Positions 1 to 11,216 are shown, numbered from the stretch's first letter. The stretch is 64,000 nt of DNA from Hermatobates lingyangjiaoensis (GCA_026182355.1 JAPFBL010000068.1:6327001-6391000), one strand, 5' to 3'. Notes: generated from the letters alone by a model not told the origin. Numbers and translations are program-made.

Positions 1-1149
1 GGAACCTTTCACGTATATAAGGAAACAAAAAAACATTAAAAGTAAAAATATTGGAACGGAATAATATTTCACTTAGCGCTAGTGAAGGGAAAATAATTAT
101 GAACGACATTGAAAATATTGATATAGGATGGAAAATCTTTTTTTTTACATTTATATGTAAAAATAGTATGAACTCATTAAAAATCAATTCATTTTGGTTT
201 TATTTTAATGCAGCTATTCTGTAGATATAATATCAAAATCATAGATAATCAGTAATACCATTTGCTTGATTGCGCTAATAATTATCATATAAGGAAAAGA
301 AACTAGAAATTATTGACCAATACGAGATGTTTTATTGACAATAAACCGAGGGTTTGAACTCATCGGACCCCTTCGTTCCGCGGCCATATCTGTCCTATTG
401 TACAGTCAATTGTATCTAATTTCAAACTCAGATTTTAAGTTCTTTAGTAACCTTCATAAATATATGTAGAGAAGAATCAATTACTTTTATAGTTTTAGGC
501 ATGAATTGACAAAAATGTTTACCCTCTCCAAGGTGATTATTATCACGCATGATTTTTCTACTAATATGCAGATTATCTGTATATTCTTGGCTATAAATAC
601 CTTCATTATTTAAAATATTATTATTCTTATTATTTAAAATAGGGTGATTTCTAAACCCTCCTGAGAATTGTCTCTAGTGTATTAATTTCGGTTGTGAAAT
701 ATCCCAATATTACACCACTATTCTTCTATTAGACTACTGTAAGCCATCCTAAATTTCTGGATTAATTCATCTGCTTATTAGTATTGGTTAATGGATTTGG
801 GTGCGTCTACCTTGAATATGAGTTCTTTTATATTCAAGTAGCAAGCCAGAGTGATTCTTTTAACACTTTAAGATGTATCTATTTTTTTAAATAACATTTT
901 TGGAACAGATTCTGTCAGTTTGTCTAAGTAATTGTTAGGTTGTCCCATATCAAAATTCTTGTTCCCCTTAAAAATCTTATATTTCTATAAGTAAAAAATT
1001 TGTCAATTTTAATGAAGTATTGTTTCAATGTTGCGCTGTTATGAACTACTTATGGTTTGTTAATATTTTATACGGTATCATTTTTTTTTTCAATCACTGG
1101 TGATGTGACATGGAAACAGTAGCCGTTTTATAATAAAAAACTGAATATG
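1..1149. other. AT-rich non-coding stretch
   Basis: No coding-like frame, RNA gene or recognisable repeat was seen here; the sequence is A/T-dominated with short homopolymer runs. A unique host intron or intergenic origin, or decayed repeat, cannot be told apart. Confidence 0.5.
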
Positions 1150-1320
1150 TCTCAAACAAATTGATATATATAGAAATGAATGTGTTTCTGTCTGTCTGTA
1201 CTCGATAGATTCAAAAACCATACATCCAATCGCCGAGAAAATTTGGGAAATTATTAGGTACATCCCCGGTTTATGTAACCTAAGGTTTATGAAACCTAAG
1301 GTTTATGTAATTTTTTTTTA
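1150..1320. repeat. Probable interspersed repeat fragment with short internal tandem repeat
   Basis: The stretch opens with a TCTGTCTGTCTGT tract followed by less AT-rich sequence, a style common in invertebrate interspersed repeats. It ends in a short tandem array at about 1270-1312 in which CCTAAGGTTTATG recurs with small changes. Only one copy is present in this window, so the repeat assignment rests on its style, not on an internal comparison. Confidence 0.35.
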
Positions 1321-2780
1321 AAATCAGAGTTGTGGTTCTAGGTGCTCCCGAACAAATTATAAAAACTGAAATTTTGTTTTGTAATAATGAGTCACTTGTC
1401 CAACTGGTCGGATTTGTTTGTATTTATTTATGCAAAAAAATTTGCATAAACAGATTGACAACTAGATTGATTGCACCATTTTCTCAAGATGACAATCTTT
1501 ACATTGGAGAGCATTACAATGTATTTATAGGTTAGGCACTTGCTTATATATCATTTTGCTTATATATCGTGTTAAAAATGTTAAGTCTATAAAAAATATC
1601 TCAATTTTATGTGTTAAATCTTAAAGAAAAATTATTCTGGATGTGATTGCAAATTTTTAAATCAAAATAAACAAATCCAGGTAGAGGAGGTTATATATTT
1701 GTTTTTATTGACTTGGACAGTTTTTAAGTAAAATAAAATTGTTATTGAGAGGTTTATTTTTAAAAAAAATTAAATATGTGGTGTACTCATTTTGCTAGCT
1801 GGTAATTTTTGACAAACTACCAGTTATACCACGTTCAACATCTGCAGATGGATTGAATGTATGTCTCAAATCATCAGTGTTATGGCGGTATGTGGAGAAA
1901 ATATCTTTAAAGATCAATATGCGTGTTCAATTACAAGATGAATCATCTGAACTATTTTGCAAAACAATTGTTAGATATTGGGAATGGTAAAATGGAAATG
2001 GACGAATCCACACACTGTATTACATTTCCAGAAAACTTTTGTCAGATATGTCTTACGTTTGGAATTTTATGCCAGTATGCTGAATAAAAATACCTTTGAT
2101 ACATACTTTTATTTTCCTTCGAAATGGCAAGGGACCGTTTAGGTGAATTTATATCTAAAGGCATCTCCTGTCCTGATCATTCAATAAAGGCCTGCTTGTG
2201 AGCAGGCTGCATACGATATGTTCAATGGCAATATCATCGATATTATTTATCTTATAACAACCAGGTCACTGTATGTCCTTCTCTATCGATTCCATACTTA
2301 TTTAGAAAACCTAATCTATCATGTACAACTAAAGACCACAATAATAACAGCAAACGGATCTGAATAAAACTTTTAGTAACTAAAATTTTATTTGTGGTAT
2401 ATCCCATAATGCATTAGTTAATTTTTACAGTAGAATTGTACGAATTAACTGTTGTTTCATTAATATATATAAGTATTATGATGCTTCAATGTATAACAAG
2501 CATGCTCTATCAAATGCTCTTTCTATATCCAAGAATTTCAGGGTGATTTTTATAGGCATACTAATATAAAGCTGATTTCTTTTCCATCAATTTTAATTTT
2601 TCTGTAATCAGCCATTTAGCTTAAAAAACATTTCATGAAATCATATAATGTACCATAATGCAACTTTTTCCTTCAAATTTCAATGTAGTAAGTTCAGCTC
2701 ATTACTCAAAAAGTGCTATTTTATGGTATACTTTCATTTTGAATAAAATAAAACGGTTTGAATAAAACGGTATAAGCAGT
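1321..2780. other. AT-rich non-coding stretch with a small hairpin
   Basis: No supported gene. A perfect 7-bp GC-rich hairpin, GCCTGCT-TGTG-AGCAGGC, lies at 2190-2207 in less AT-rich local sequence (about 2150-2240); nothing assigns it a function. The 67-codon open frame at 1332-1535 shows no recognisable domain. Confidence 0.45.
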
Positions 2781-3251
2781 CTGTACATTGCTTAGAACTG
2801 ACTCATTTTAAGTTTTATTTACGTTTCATACATTGGAGAAACCGAATCCACCCTTAGAAAAATTTCTGTCGGTTTGTCTGTTTGTCAGCAAAATTTTGTC
2901 ACAAGTAAACTCAGCCACCATAAGACATATCAAGCTGACACTTTTACAGTACCTAGATTTGTCTATGTCTAACTTAAAATATAGGCTCTAAATAGATTGG
3001 TAATACAGTACAGAAGCGAAGTTATGGGGCTTTAAGCTGTATTTTCCTAGCTTCACAAACAAGTTTGTTTTGGAAATACAGTGGTGTGGCAAGTAGGTAT
3101 TGTTATTTCATTGGAGCATATAAATATATTGCTTATTTGACATCTTTGAAAAGGTGTTTCCCAGAATTGAGGATGTACTATCTATTAAGAATAAATAGTT
3201 TTGTTAACGAGCAATTTTCAGCCCTTAATATGAACAGGCAGGAAAAATCAA
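2781..3251 (+). repeat. Dispersed repeat A, copy 1
   Basis: This stretch aligns by eye over its whole length to 9093-9560 in the same orientation, with many substitutions and small indels. Shared landmarks are CTGTACATTGC near the left end, a GTCGGTTTGTC-rich middle, TTTTGTCACAAGTAAACTC, AGAAGCGAAGTTATGG, and CAGGCAGGAAAAATCAA at the right end. Copy 1 is followed by a Helitron-type helicase remnant and copy 2 by a non-LTR retrotransposon end. The 79-codon frame at 3065-3304 and the start of the 127-codon frame at 9410 are partly shared (both contain F-V-N-E-Q), so both are probably passengers of the repeat. Confidence 0.75.
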
Positions 3252-3261
3252 CAAACAAGTT

Positions 3262-3850
3262 CTTACGCTATATCATACCGAGGAAAGAACTTACAAGTCA
3301 GTAAAGAGAGTGATTAGTGATGAGGAAGTAGTTCATTATCTAACTGAATTTCTTGACTCTTAATGTATTTCTCCTGGACTGCATGCTTGTTAGTAAAAAC
3401 TTAAAGTAGGAGCACCAATCATGCTGCAATTTAGTAGCAGTAACAAATTTCATGTTACGAAACGTAGGTGCCCCAAAACTGTGCAACGGGACACGACTCT
3501 GAGTTCGTGTTGTGCACAGATATGCCATAGAGGCGGACATCATGACTGGGTGTGTAATGGGGAGTCTGTGTATATACCACCCATACCATTGATTCCGAGC
3601 CACTATCTGTTTCCGTTGAAACGATTGCAAAGTCCTGTCAGTGTCTATTTCACAATGACGTTAACTAAGTCCCAAGAGGAAACTTTATCTAACGCAGGAA
3701 TTCAAGTTAGCGAGACTAAGTTTTTCTGACATAGTCAACTGTAGTTTACTTGCTCAAGAGTCAGAGGTTCCAACTGTTGTTTTTCCATGAACCTGAATGA
3801 CAGACAGTTAATGTGGTGTATAGAGAGGCAGTTGCTTAACATGGTACTAA
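3262..3850 (+). pseudogene. Helitron-type (Pif1-like) helicase C-terminus, broken
   Basis: Read with several frame changes and stops, this matches the C-terminal half of Pif1/RRM3-like helicases carried by Helitrons, which unwind DNA during rolling-circle transposition. In order: an acidic stretch plus HYLTEFLDS at about 3322-3360 (family form YPTEFLNS), LKVGAPIML at about 3399-3425, PKLCNGTRL at about 3474-3500, GESVYIPPIPLIPS at 3562-3603, FPLKRLQSPV at about 3610-3640, LTKSQEETL at 3661-3687 (family form INKSQGQTL, helicase motif region), and HSQL..TCSRVRGSN at about 3730-3770 (family form HGQLYVACSRV). At least two frameshifts and in-frame stops, including TAA at 3361, make it non-functional. 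The N-terminal Rep domain and Walker motifs are absent. Family assignment is secure from the ordered motifs; Helitron versus Helentron cannot be decided from this part. Confidence 0.85.
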
Positions 3851-5827
3851 TAATGGTTTTTTCTACTATTCTATAATTTATAATTATAGAATTAGCATAA
3901 TACTGTAATTGGTATAGCATTCTATGGGATTTTGGAATACCAAGAATAATAGAATTTTTGATTCTGTCAAAGATGGGTACGTTTGCTAGTAATTAATATA
4001 CAAACAATAATATTAAATGTGTTATGAATAATTCAGGCTAAAATTTGACTGTTGATTCATCTTAATAATTTAAATTTCAAATGAACTTAACCAGATGCAG
4101 ATAGATACCACATTTTTCTGAAATTATGTTTAAGAGTTTAGATTGAAATAGTGACGTTAGTTTTATTTCATTTGGAAATTGTTACATAATTTATTGCTAT
4201 ATGTTATACATTATAATTAAATTAACAACTTACTATACCAATGCCTAAAGGTTGTAGAGAAGTATGGTTGGAATTATAGAAAAATCTGTATATTATAACA
4301 ACTGAACAATCTGTAATTGAATATTTGTTTGATATGAATTGGTTTGGAACCCAAATATGGAACTCAAAGAAAATTTATGTAAATTTATCTGTCAAGGGGA
4401 TGTTTAACATTTCATTAATAATTTGTTGAGGGTAATAAAAGGTAGAAAATATTCAGCTGCTTCCTGGAAACCTTAGACAATATTTGTAGCTTCAGGTTTT
4501 GCGTTTCGTCAAGTTTATTATCAAGGAAACTTTTTCTTTGATAGTGCAAGTCATAATAACAGTGATTCTCAGAAACTTTATCAAAAATATTTATTCAAAA
4601 GGAAAACTCCAAAAATAGCTTTCTATGATCAAGAGTTTCTAAAACTGTTTAATATTTTATTGAACAGTTCAATCTACAGAACCGACAGTTGAGATAAGAA
4701 AACTTCCTTAGACCAAATATTATGAAAGGAAATTTTTCCTATAAAAGAAAAAAAAAATACTGAATATTACCAATTCTTATACTAGTACATTTAATATGAC
4801 AGTGCGGGTGGGTACCTCATGGAACTCAAATATTAGAGTTCAGAGATGAAAATTGTGTTCTGATAAATGTAAAGATATACTATTTTAGATCATTATTTGT
4901 CATTTTGGAAATTGGAGTTTCAAAGCTTTAATTATCTACAGTGATCATCCTTGACTTATTTTGAAATAATTTAGCTTAACTTTTTAAGTATAGTTAAAGG
5001 ACTTTGATACTGATTAATGTTGTATAAAAATCTACGTAGGATTTCAAACATAAATAGAGTAGTCTATATTTTGAACATTTTTGATAAACTTTTATAGACT
5101 AGCCATTTTAGTTGACTTAAAAATAATGGTGCATTCATCTTTTTTCCAATTGAGCAAAGATGTTTGGAAAAATTCATTGCTGTTAATCAACCTCTGTTTT
5201 GGTCATATTTTTGGTAGTTTTATATTTAATAAAATTGTTAAATAAAACATACATTTACAAGAAGATGTGAGTATAAGAAGTTTTAATATTATCCTTGGGT
5301 TATTATCCATGATATTAATAGCAAAATATTAATACCATGCTTACATATTATCATAAAATATCCTAATTAACTTTAAGAACGTTGACATTATTTTTATATT
5401 TCAAGCAATAATTTCGTTACTCATTCATTACCTAAGTTCATTTTTGATTCATTAAGATATTTTATAGAAACACAAGTGCTTTTGATTTTCTCTGATTCTC
5501 TTAATTGTAAAAACGAGGTATCATTAAGACTTCATTCACGGGTTCCACATTTTTAATATTTAGATTTGTGTTTCTAAGAATACATTCCAGAAGACATTTT
5601 TATAAATGTTAAAATTGGTCTTTTCTGTTATAAAAATTCAAAATTAATAACAATTTAAACAAAATGAGGTCTCATATTTACGCTAATGTTTTAGTAAAAA
5701 TGTCGTTGTGAAAAAACACCGAAAGTGTAAATATCATGACAGTTTAAATGTATAAGTCACGTTTTTCGTAACTATTAGATTGCCATAAACTGCCGATATA
5801 TGATTGGACATTAGAATTAAAAGTTTT
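3851..5827. other. AT-rich non-coding stretch
   Basis: Nothing beyond A/T-rich sequence with homopolymer runs was seen on either strand. Decayed Helitron sequence may continue to the right of the helicase remnant, but no motif supports it. Confidence 0.45.
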
Positions 5828-6120
5828 TTTTACTCTACTATAGTTTTAATTGATTCAATCCTGAGATTTTGACAGAATTAGATGTTTAAAGGTTGCCAAA
5901 ATTATTTTTTGACATTTTTTCGATTATATCCATGTATGTGTGTTGGTGGGTGGCTGGGTAGGTGTTTGAGCAAAAAATTGTTTGATCGATCAAATTCATA
6001 TTTTAACCAAAAATGGGTTCTATAACACGTATAGCAATATAAAAAGTATTTATTATAGAATAGTTGTTTTTTAAGCAACAATTTTCCCCTCTAAACTACT
6101 AACTAGTCTTGAAACATTTC
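5828..6120 (+). mobile_element. HINE-like family copy (5' part, degraded)
   Basis: Starts with a decayed ACTTTACT/AGTAAAGT palindrome at about 5829-5845, followed by the family landmarks GAGATTTTGACAGAATTA, TTTTTTCGATTATAT, a TGTGTGTTGGTGGGTGG tract (5937-5955), a GATCAAATTCATATTTTA block and an AAAAATGGG block. The later CTCTAAACTACTAACT block (family form CTCCTAAACTGATAACT) extends the match to about 6120. The copy lacks the 3' half. No protein frame. Confidence 0.65.
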
Positions 6121-6355
6121 CATTATAGTGAAAGTTCAGAAGGAATAGCGGTGAAAACATCAGATTGTTACATCATCTGAAAAGGAGCTTTTGTAATGGA
6201 ATGCAGGAATGTTGACAAGCTATCCTGAAAGCTTGTTCACACATCCAGGTCACACTGTTTGACGAATTACAATGATATTCCACCTTTTTTGAGAGTATCA
6301 ACTGAATATTGTTTGGTGGCATTATATGGACAAGAAATCAGATGGTATCTGATAT

Positions 6356-6411
6356 CAGAATACCGTAATATGGTATTATATTATGGTATTCTGTCGAGAA
6401 TACCATAATAT
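6356..6411. repeat. Palindromes around GGTATTCT/AGAATACC
   Basis: A perfect 15-bp inverted repeat (6378-6392 and 6397-6411) has a 4-base loop GTCG. An overlapping weaker palindrome at 6357-6392 uses the same AGAATACC word. It could be an attachment or cruciform-prone site, a small foldback element, or chance in A/T-rich DNA. Confidence 0.6.
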
Positions 6412-7337
6412 ATCGTGTTGGTTTCACCCATTGCCAAAATCCTATATTCTACGATTTTGGTTATGTTTTTTTAAGCTTTATTGCTGGATTTATAAAAATA
6501 AAGTTCTGGTATAGAATCAACCTAAAATTTGGAATCTTTCAAAATTTTTAGAAATTCTGAATGGCAATGTGGCTATAAAAACTAAAAATTCGACTTAGAT
6601 TAATGGACATCTCTTGTAATCGTTGGACTTGTGTACATTGAATTAAAATTTCTTATCAGCATTGAGTCAAGCAAAATACTTGTTTTAAGCTTTAATGCAA
6701 TTAATGTAGATATTACAGCTATATAAAATTGAAAAAAAAAAAATTTCCCATTTATTTCCAAAAAGCAATGAAGTTCCTTTAGGTACCAAAAACTATACAT
6801 CTGACGTTTAAATATGTTAATGAATACAACATTCTAAGTTGATTGCAAACCATTTACTAGTGAAATATCCCTCATTTTGGATTTAATCATAAAATATATG
6901 ACTGTCTGGCGTTTGTTTTTATGATTTAAGAATTTTATTGCCCATCCATAATATATTTCCCATTAATATATCTCGAAATTATTACTCGTTAATATCTTAA
7001 CTCAGGTACTCTGGCTACCAATTCTTTCTACATATTACATGCCAGAAAGTCTTATAAATTTATTAAATTGTGTACCAAGAATGTGTATTATAGAAATATG
7101 TTTCACACCACAATTAAATATTATTTGCAACGTACTACATCAATTATGATTATGTTATTTTTTAATAGAGTTTATAATATTTTAGTATGCTCAAGTATGT
7201 ATTTAATATGCTATTTAGTATACTAAAAATATGTGTTAGTATTTTACAGTTGGGAGTCCTGATGAACGACCTAAAACCTGTAATTTAAACTAAGTACATA
7301 CAGTGTGTTTTATGGCTTCAAAGAGCTAGATGTAAGA
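6412..7337. other. AT-rich non-coding stretch
   Basis: No supported gene or repeat. The 66-codon frame on the minus strand (6600-6800) is A/T-driven and shows no domain. Confidence 0.45.
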
Positions 7338-7390
7338 CAGTGATGTCAGAACTATGACATGCGTGTCATTAGTGACACGCAAAAGGATTC
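7338..7390 (+). mobile_element. hAT-like terminal sequence
   Basis: The sequence begins CAGTGATGTCAGAACTATGA and continues into an 8-bp hairpin GCGTGTCA-TTAG-TGACACGC at 7361-7380. hAT transposons of the ZBED/Charlie type commonly begin with CAGTG..G..GAACCTATG followed by GC-rich direct or inverted CGTGTCA words. That resemblance, from general knowledge, is the basis for the call. The opposite terminus was not found downstream, so this is probably a truncated non-autonomous copy. A broken hAT transposase lies separately at 25.3 kb. Confidence 0.55.
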
Positions 7391-7635
7391 TGATTCACTA
7401 CACACTATAACTTCATATACTCAATAAAAAATTAATTTTACAATTAAAAGTATCCTTATTTTATAATTTATTGTGCTATAATAGTTGTTACTATTATTTT
7501 ACCTTCAAAGTATAGTTATTTTATCATTTATTGTAGTGTAACGTGGCTGGTTTTACAGTCAACAGTCTTTTGTACTATAAAAAGTATCAAAGAAGAGTTG
7601 GGAGAGAAACCTGTTCAATATCAAAAATATCAATG

Positions 7636-7715
7636 ATCAAACCACAATAAGAAATGGGGAAAATTCGTGTGTGTGTGTGTCTGTGTGTGTATGTGTGTGT
7701 ATGTGTGAATGTGGT
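7636..7715 (+). repeat. PLE-associated repeat stub plus (TG)n microsatellite
   Basis: GATCAAACCACAATAAGAAA at 7638-7657 is the same sequence found at 28551-28570, 28825-28844 (near-identical) and, inverted, at about 28912-28931, where it accompanies hammerhead-like motifs. It runs directly into a (TG)n tract at 7668-7710. The 64-codon frame starting at 7671 is produced by this microsatellite. Confidence 0.6.
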
Positions 7716-7865
7716 ATGTCTGCGTGTATACTCTTCATTAATACAACATTAATGATATTGGTTTTATTACACGAAATTATAGAATTATTTGAAAAGAAGA
7801 TTCAATTGACAAAGAGGATTGTGTCAAAGACTCCCGGCAGTAGAAATCAGTTCTCAATTGAATAA

Positions 7866-8400
7866 TAGTCTCTAGAAGCAGATGGCTGGTCTCAGAGACG
7901 ATTCTAAAACGACATATGTCTAGAATGAAGGTGTGTTTATCAGCTTCCTATCACACCGGGAAACAATATTAATTTTTTAATATACGTTTCTCTAACGTTG
8001 TAGTGCATAAAAAAATCAGCATGACATCCGACGCGTATTAGGCTATATTATAATAGAATGATATATCTGGTTACAGAGACATGAAACAACAAGCAACCAG
8101 GAAAATCAAAACCAAGAAAAATATGCTCGAAGGTCTTTCAAATTATGCAATCTGAGCGCTACATCAAAAGAAATACAGAATAATTTCCATTATTTATATT
8201 GTTACAGATCTCTGGACTATAATTTAAAAGCCCTCATAGCTTTTCTGATTATTTAACTGATATATTATTAAATTATTATTTAAAAATATCATTGATTAAA
8301 AAAAGGTATATTTTTCTTGTTTTTGATTTTTCTGGTGGATCGTTGTTTCATCAATTTTCATCACATGTTTTATTGTTAATGTTTTTGTATATATTATATC
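7866..8400. other. AT-rich non-coding stretch
   Basis: No gene or clear repeat. A short ACATGAAACAACAAGCAACC segment near 8079 resembles the ACATGAAATAACAATCAACG segment at 8869-8888, suggesting decayed PLE-associated repeat. Confidence 0.35.
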
Positions 8401-8439
8401 TTGGTGTATTATAGGGGCAAATCTTTAACCAAGGATGTA

Positions 8440-8560
8440 CTTTTAGTGACAACTACCTTTCACAGGTCAGATACGACTCTCTGCAAACTACTCAGGAAAC
8501 TAAAAAACCTCAACAGGAAAGTTGTCAACGCAGAAGTTGCTATTAACTTCACCAGTATAT
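8440..8560 (+). pseudogene. Penelope-like element N-terminal fragment
   Basis: The frame encodes a basic helical stretch LLRKLKNLNRKVVNAEVAI with KVVNAE at 8518-8535. The same K-V-V-N-(A/T/S) block recurs at 26.1 kb (minus), 26.35 kb (plus) and 61.4 kb (minus), the last next to an unmistakable PLE. PLE proteins carry an N-terminal region of roughly the form RxLExLxxKVxNxxAAxxF before the reverse transcriptase, so I assign it there. The frame runs out into a (TA)n tract at 8556 and is truncated. The family call depends on the recurring motif and general knowledge of PLE N-termini. Confidence 0.5.
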
Positions 8561-8645
8561 ATATTATCATATACATACATATATATTATATATATATATT
8601 TATGCATATATATATATATATATATATATTATCATATATATAACT
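8556..8645. repeat. (TA)n-rich microsatellite
   Basis: Interrupted TA/CATA repeats. They produce the spurious isoleucine/tyrosine-rich tails of two overlapping frames. Confidence 0.9.
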
Positions 8646-8706
8646 TTAAATTACACAAAGCACGACACAGAAAAGAGAATACAAAGAAAACTTACAGAAT
8701 TCAATA

Positions 8707-8730
8707 TTTCGAACTGTTGTTCGTCATCAG
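8707..8730 (-). ncRNA. Hammerhead-like core hairpin
   Basis: Read on the minus strand, CTGATGA (8724-8730) is followed by one unpaired C, a perfect 4-bp helix GAAC/GTTC with loop AACA, and GAAA (8707-8710). This is the order of the two conserved hammerhead boxes around helix II. A helix I is not convincing (about 2 bp) and the candidate cleavage strand is only A/T-rich. It lies next to a PLE N-terminal fragment, and PLEs are known to carry hammerhead ribozymes in their terminal repeats. A decayed ribozyme or a chance hairpin are both possible. Confidence 0.4.
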
Positions 8731-8797
8731 GAGAGTAGACTAGAAGAGAGGACGAAGTGAGAGAGATCTCCCCACGTCGAAGAACGGAGCGAGAATC

Positions 8798-8810
8798 ATA
8801 TATATCATAT

Positions 8811-8841
<31 letters not shown>

Positions 8842-8849
8842 CATATATA
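8798..8849. repeat. (TA)n / (CATA)n microsatellite
   Basis: TA repeats with CATATATCATA interruptions. Confidence 0.9.
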
Positions 8850-9092
8850 AAATGATTTTACATTAAACACATGAAATAACAATCAACGTTCTAACCATAA
8901 TAAGATACGAAAAAAAACTAAGATCATTCAACAAAAACTGAAAAATCATTCAGTTTTGGTTTGGATATTTTGTGTCGGAAATATGAAGGAAACTGATTTA
9001 ATAAAGGTAATTCCACATCTTCAATGTGTGGATGTTAGGAACCGTGACAGCTACAGGCAATCTAATCCATATAAATAAAAGAAAAATTTTGT

Positions 9093-9560
9093 CTGTACAT
9101 TGCGTAGAACTGACTCATTTCAAGTTATCTTTACGTTTCATACATTAGAGAAACCAAATCTATCCTTAGAAAAATTTTTGTCTGTCGGTTTGTCGGCTTG
9201 TCCGTAAAATTTTGTCACAAGTAAACTCAGCCACCATAAGGCATAGCAAGCTGAAATTTTGTTTGTAGGTTTGTAGATTTTAAGTTAAAATCTAATCTTT
9301 GAATAAATTAAAAATTAACGTAGAAGCGAAGTTATGGAATTTTAAGCTGTCTTTGGCTAACTTCACAGACATGTAACTTTTATAAATATAGAAGTATAGC
9401 AAGTAGATTTTGTTAGTTGGATTTTATTTGGATTTAAGCTCCCAGCAAGAGATAACTGACAATGTGTTTCCCGGAGTTAAGATCTGGCATCTATTCAGAA
9501 TAACTGGCTTTGTAAACGAACAACTCTCGCCCCTACAAACGAGCAGGCAGGAAAAATCAA
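9093..9560 (+). repeat. Dispersed repeat A, copy 2
   Basis: Second copy of the repeat at 2781-3251, same orientation, shared to the CAGGCAGGAAAAATCAA boundary. Beyond that point this copy runs into less A/T-rich sequence ending in a non-LTR retrotransposon terminus, whereas copy 1 runs into a helicase remnant. The 127-codon frame 9410-9793 spans the junction and is therefore unlikely to be one real protein. Confidence 0.75.
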
Positions 9561-9782
9561 TCCTCCGTGCTCTTGTGCTCTGCCTAAGTGAACAAAATAC
9601 CACTGATAGAGCTTCAAGGATTCTCCCCTGTATGATACTAAGGAGAAGGAAGTCAGGAGACGATCCTCTAGAAGCGCAGAGGGTCCAACTAGTGGGAGCC
9701 AACATCCCACAAGTGCACCTAAGGACCCGAAGAAGGAGAAAGGAAGTCACTTTCTTCCGAAACGTAGAGAGCCTGAATGAAC
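9561..9782 (+). other. Less A/T-rich coding-like stretch between repeat A and the non-LTR terminus
   Basis: Base composition is clearly higher in G+C than the surroundings and open frames run through it. One frame is rich in Arg and Lys, another in Ser, Pro, Lys and Glu (from about 9650 to 9775), so the true frame is uncertain. It probably belongs to the retrotransposon ending at 9941, but no reverse transcriptase or RNase H motif is visible. Confidence 0.4.
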
Positions 9783-9941
9783 ATTATAAATGATGGTTTA
9801 TGGAGATTCTGCAAAGAAGAGGCAGAAACCCCGTTGCACCTGCTGAGTGACTGTAAGGCAACTTTGCTGCACAGAGGCAGGTGCTTCGGGACACTCAATG
9901 AAACCATAGAAAACTTTTACCACTGGATCCAAACAAAGTAA
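9783..9941 (+). pseudogene. Non-LTR retrotransposon ORF2 C-terminal end
   Basis: A 52-codon frame ending in TAA at 9939 reads GLWRFCKEEAETPLHLLSDC in its N-terminal half, then GTLNETIENFYHWIQTK. This is the C-x2-C..H-x4-C terminal module (family form CRFCxEEEETPxHLLCxC) that follows the reverse transcriptase and RNase H regions in Jockey- and R1-like retrotransposons. Of the usual Cys/His positions, C, H and C are kept but the first Cys is replaced by W-R. No reverse transcriptase was found upstream, so this is a 5'-truncated copy, as is typical of incomplete target-primed reverse transcription. The following ~60 bases could be its 3' UTR; no poly(A) tail is evident. Confidence 0.75.
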
Positions 9942-11140
9942 TTATCTTCTTGTAGGCATTGAAGCTAACTTCTGGGGTACTTTAGTACAGAAAGGAAGAA
10001 GTACAATAGTTTTTTAAAGATGCATTGCGATAGTAACCCTGAAATAATTAAAAAAAACTATATATCATAACCTATTTTTAAATAAATTATTAATATGCCC
10101 TTTTCACCAGATATATAGACAGTTTCTGTTCCTACGTGACCCCAGAATAACATCAAGGGAATTATGTAACATAATCCGATGGATTCAAACCTCTGGCTCA
10201 GTGGAATGATGAACAAAGGATGCTAAATATATTTTGTACATAAAATCCTTTCAAGAGAAATATCAAAATTAAAAATATGGTGAATATCATTTATAAATAT
10301 CATTACCAAAACAATAGGTAATTTTTATCAGACGTAATTAGCAGTTACAAATAAACAACTTTTTATTATTATTAAATGCATATCTGTAAATAGCAAATTT
10401 GTAATTTGAATAATTATAAGTTCTTGCTTCTAATAAAAGCTTGGGATGTACCTGTCTATACCTAAGGGTATATAATGTTTGAGAATTAAAGAAAAAAAAA
10501 ACATAGAAATTTAGTTTTGCCATTCTTGTTTAATTGTTAATAATAGCTTTCATGGAACTAATAATTATAATATTATGTAATGTTTAAGTAAATTTAGAAA
10601 CAAAATCAGAGTATTAAATTCAAACAGCCTTGGACGAAAAAGTGGTTAATCTGCTACAGATCTGCAAGTTCTATTTAAGTGGAGTTCTATAATTTGCAGA
10701 TTCAATTATTAAATTAAAAATTTAATCAAATTTATTATATTTAGAATACCAAGAGTGTTATTTTAATACTTAAGGAATTTAATACCCTTTGTATCTATTG
10801 GTATATTAATTTATTGACGACAGGCTCAAAATAAATAGAAATACTGTTCTCCTAACAAGTCAAGAATAATATTTACGCCCGTGACCTTCGACTTATAATT
10901 TGCACAAACTATTTATGATAATTTATATTTATATTTATTATAGTGGTTATATTGTTTTGTAAAAGTAAAATTAACATAGACTAGGAGCTAATGCGTATTA
11001 ATAATGGGCAAAAACTACCTACGAGATCAATGGTGGCCCATGCATACTCAAAATATAGTCTGGGACTAACTAATTACCATGTGTAATTTTGCTTTATTTT
11101 TTGCTTAAGTTCTTTTGCACTACTATAGTTTTTTATATAG
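9942..11140. other. AT-rich non-coding stretch
   Basis: No supported gene or repeat; A/T-rich throughout with short less A/T-rich patches near 10130-10200 and 10980-11060 that show no coherent frame. Confidence 0.45.
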
Positions 11141-11149
11141 TTATATAGT

Positions 11150-11216
11150 TTTTATATATATATTTATATATATATATATATATATACTATTAATTTTATA
11201 TATACTATTTATATAT
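11150..11216. repeat. (TA)n microsatellite
   Basis: TATATA runs interrupted by TTTATA and ACTATT; flanked by further TATAGTT words. Confidence 0.85.

Noticed and set aside
3340..3630. 96-codon minus-strand frame
   Set aside because: Shadow of the helicase remnant on the plus strand, which shows ordered family motifs.
9410..9793. 127-codon frame, the longest in the window
   Set aside because: It crosses the boundary between dispersed repeat A and other sequence and is not shared beyond that boundary by the other copy; no domain recognised.
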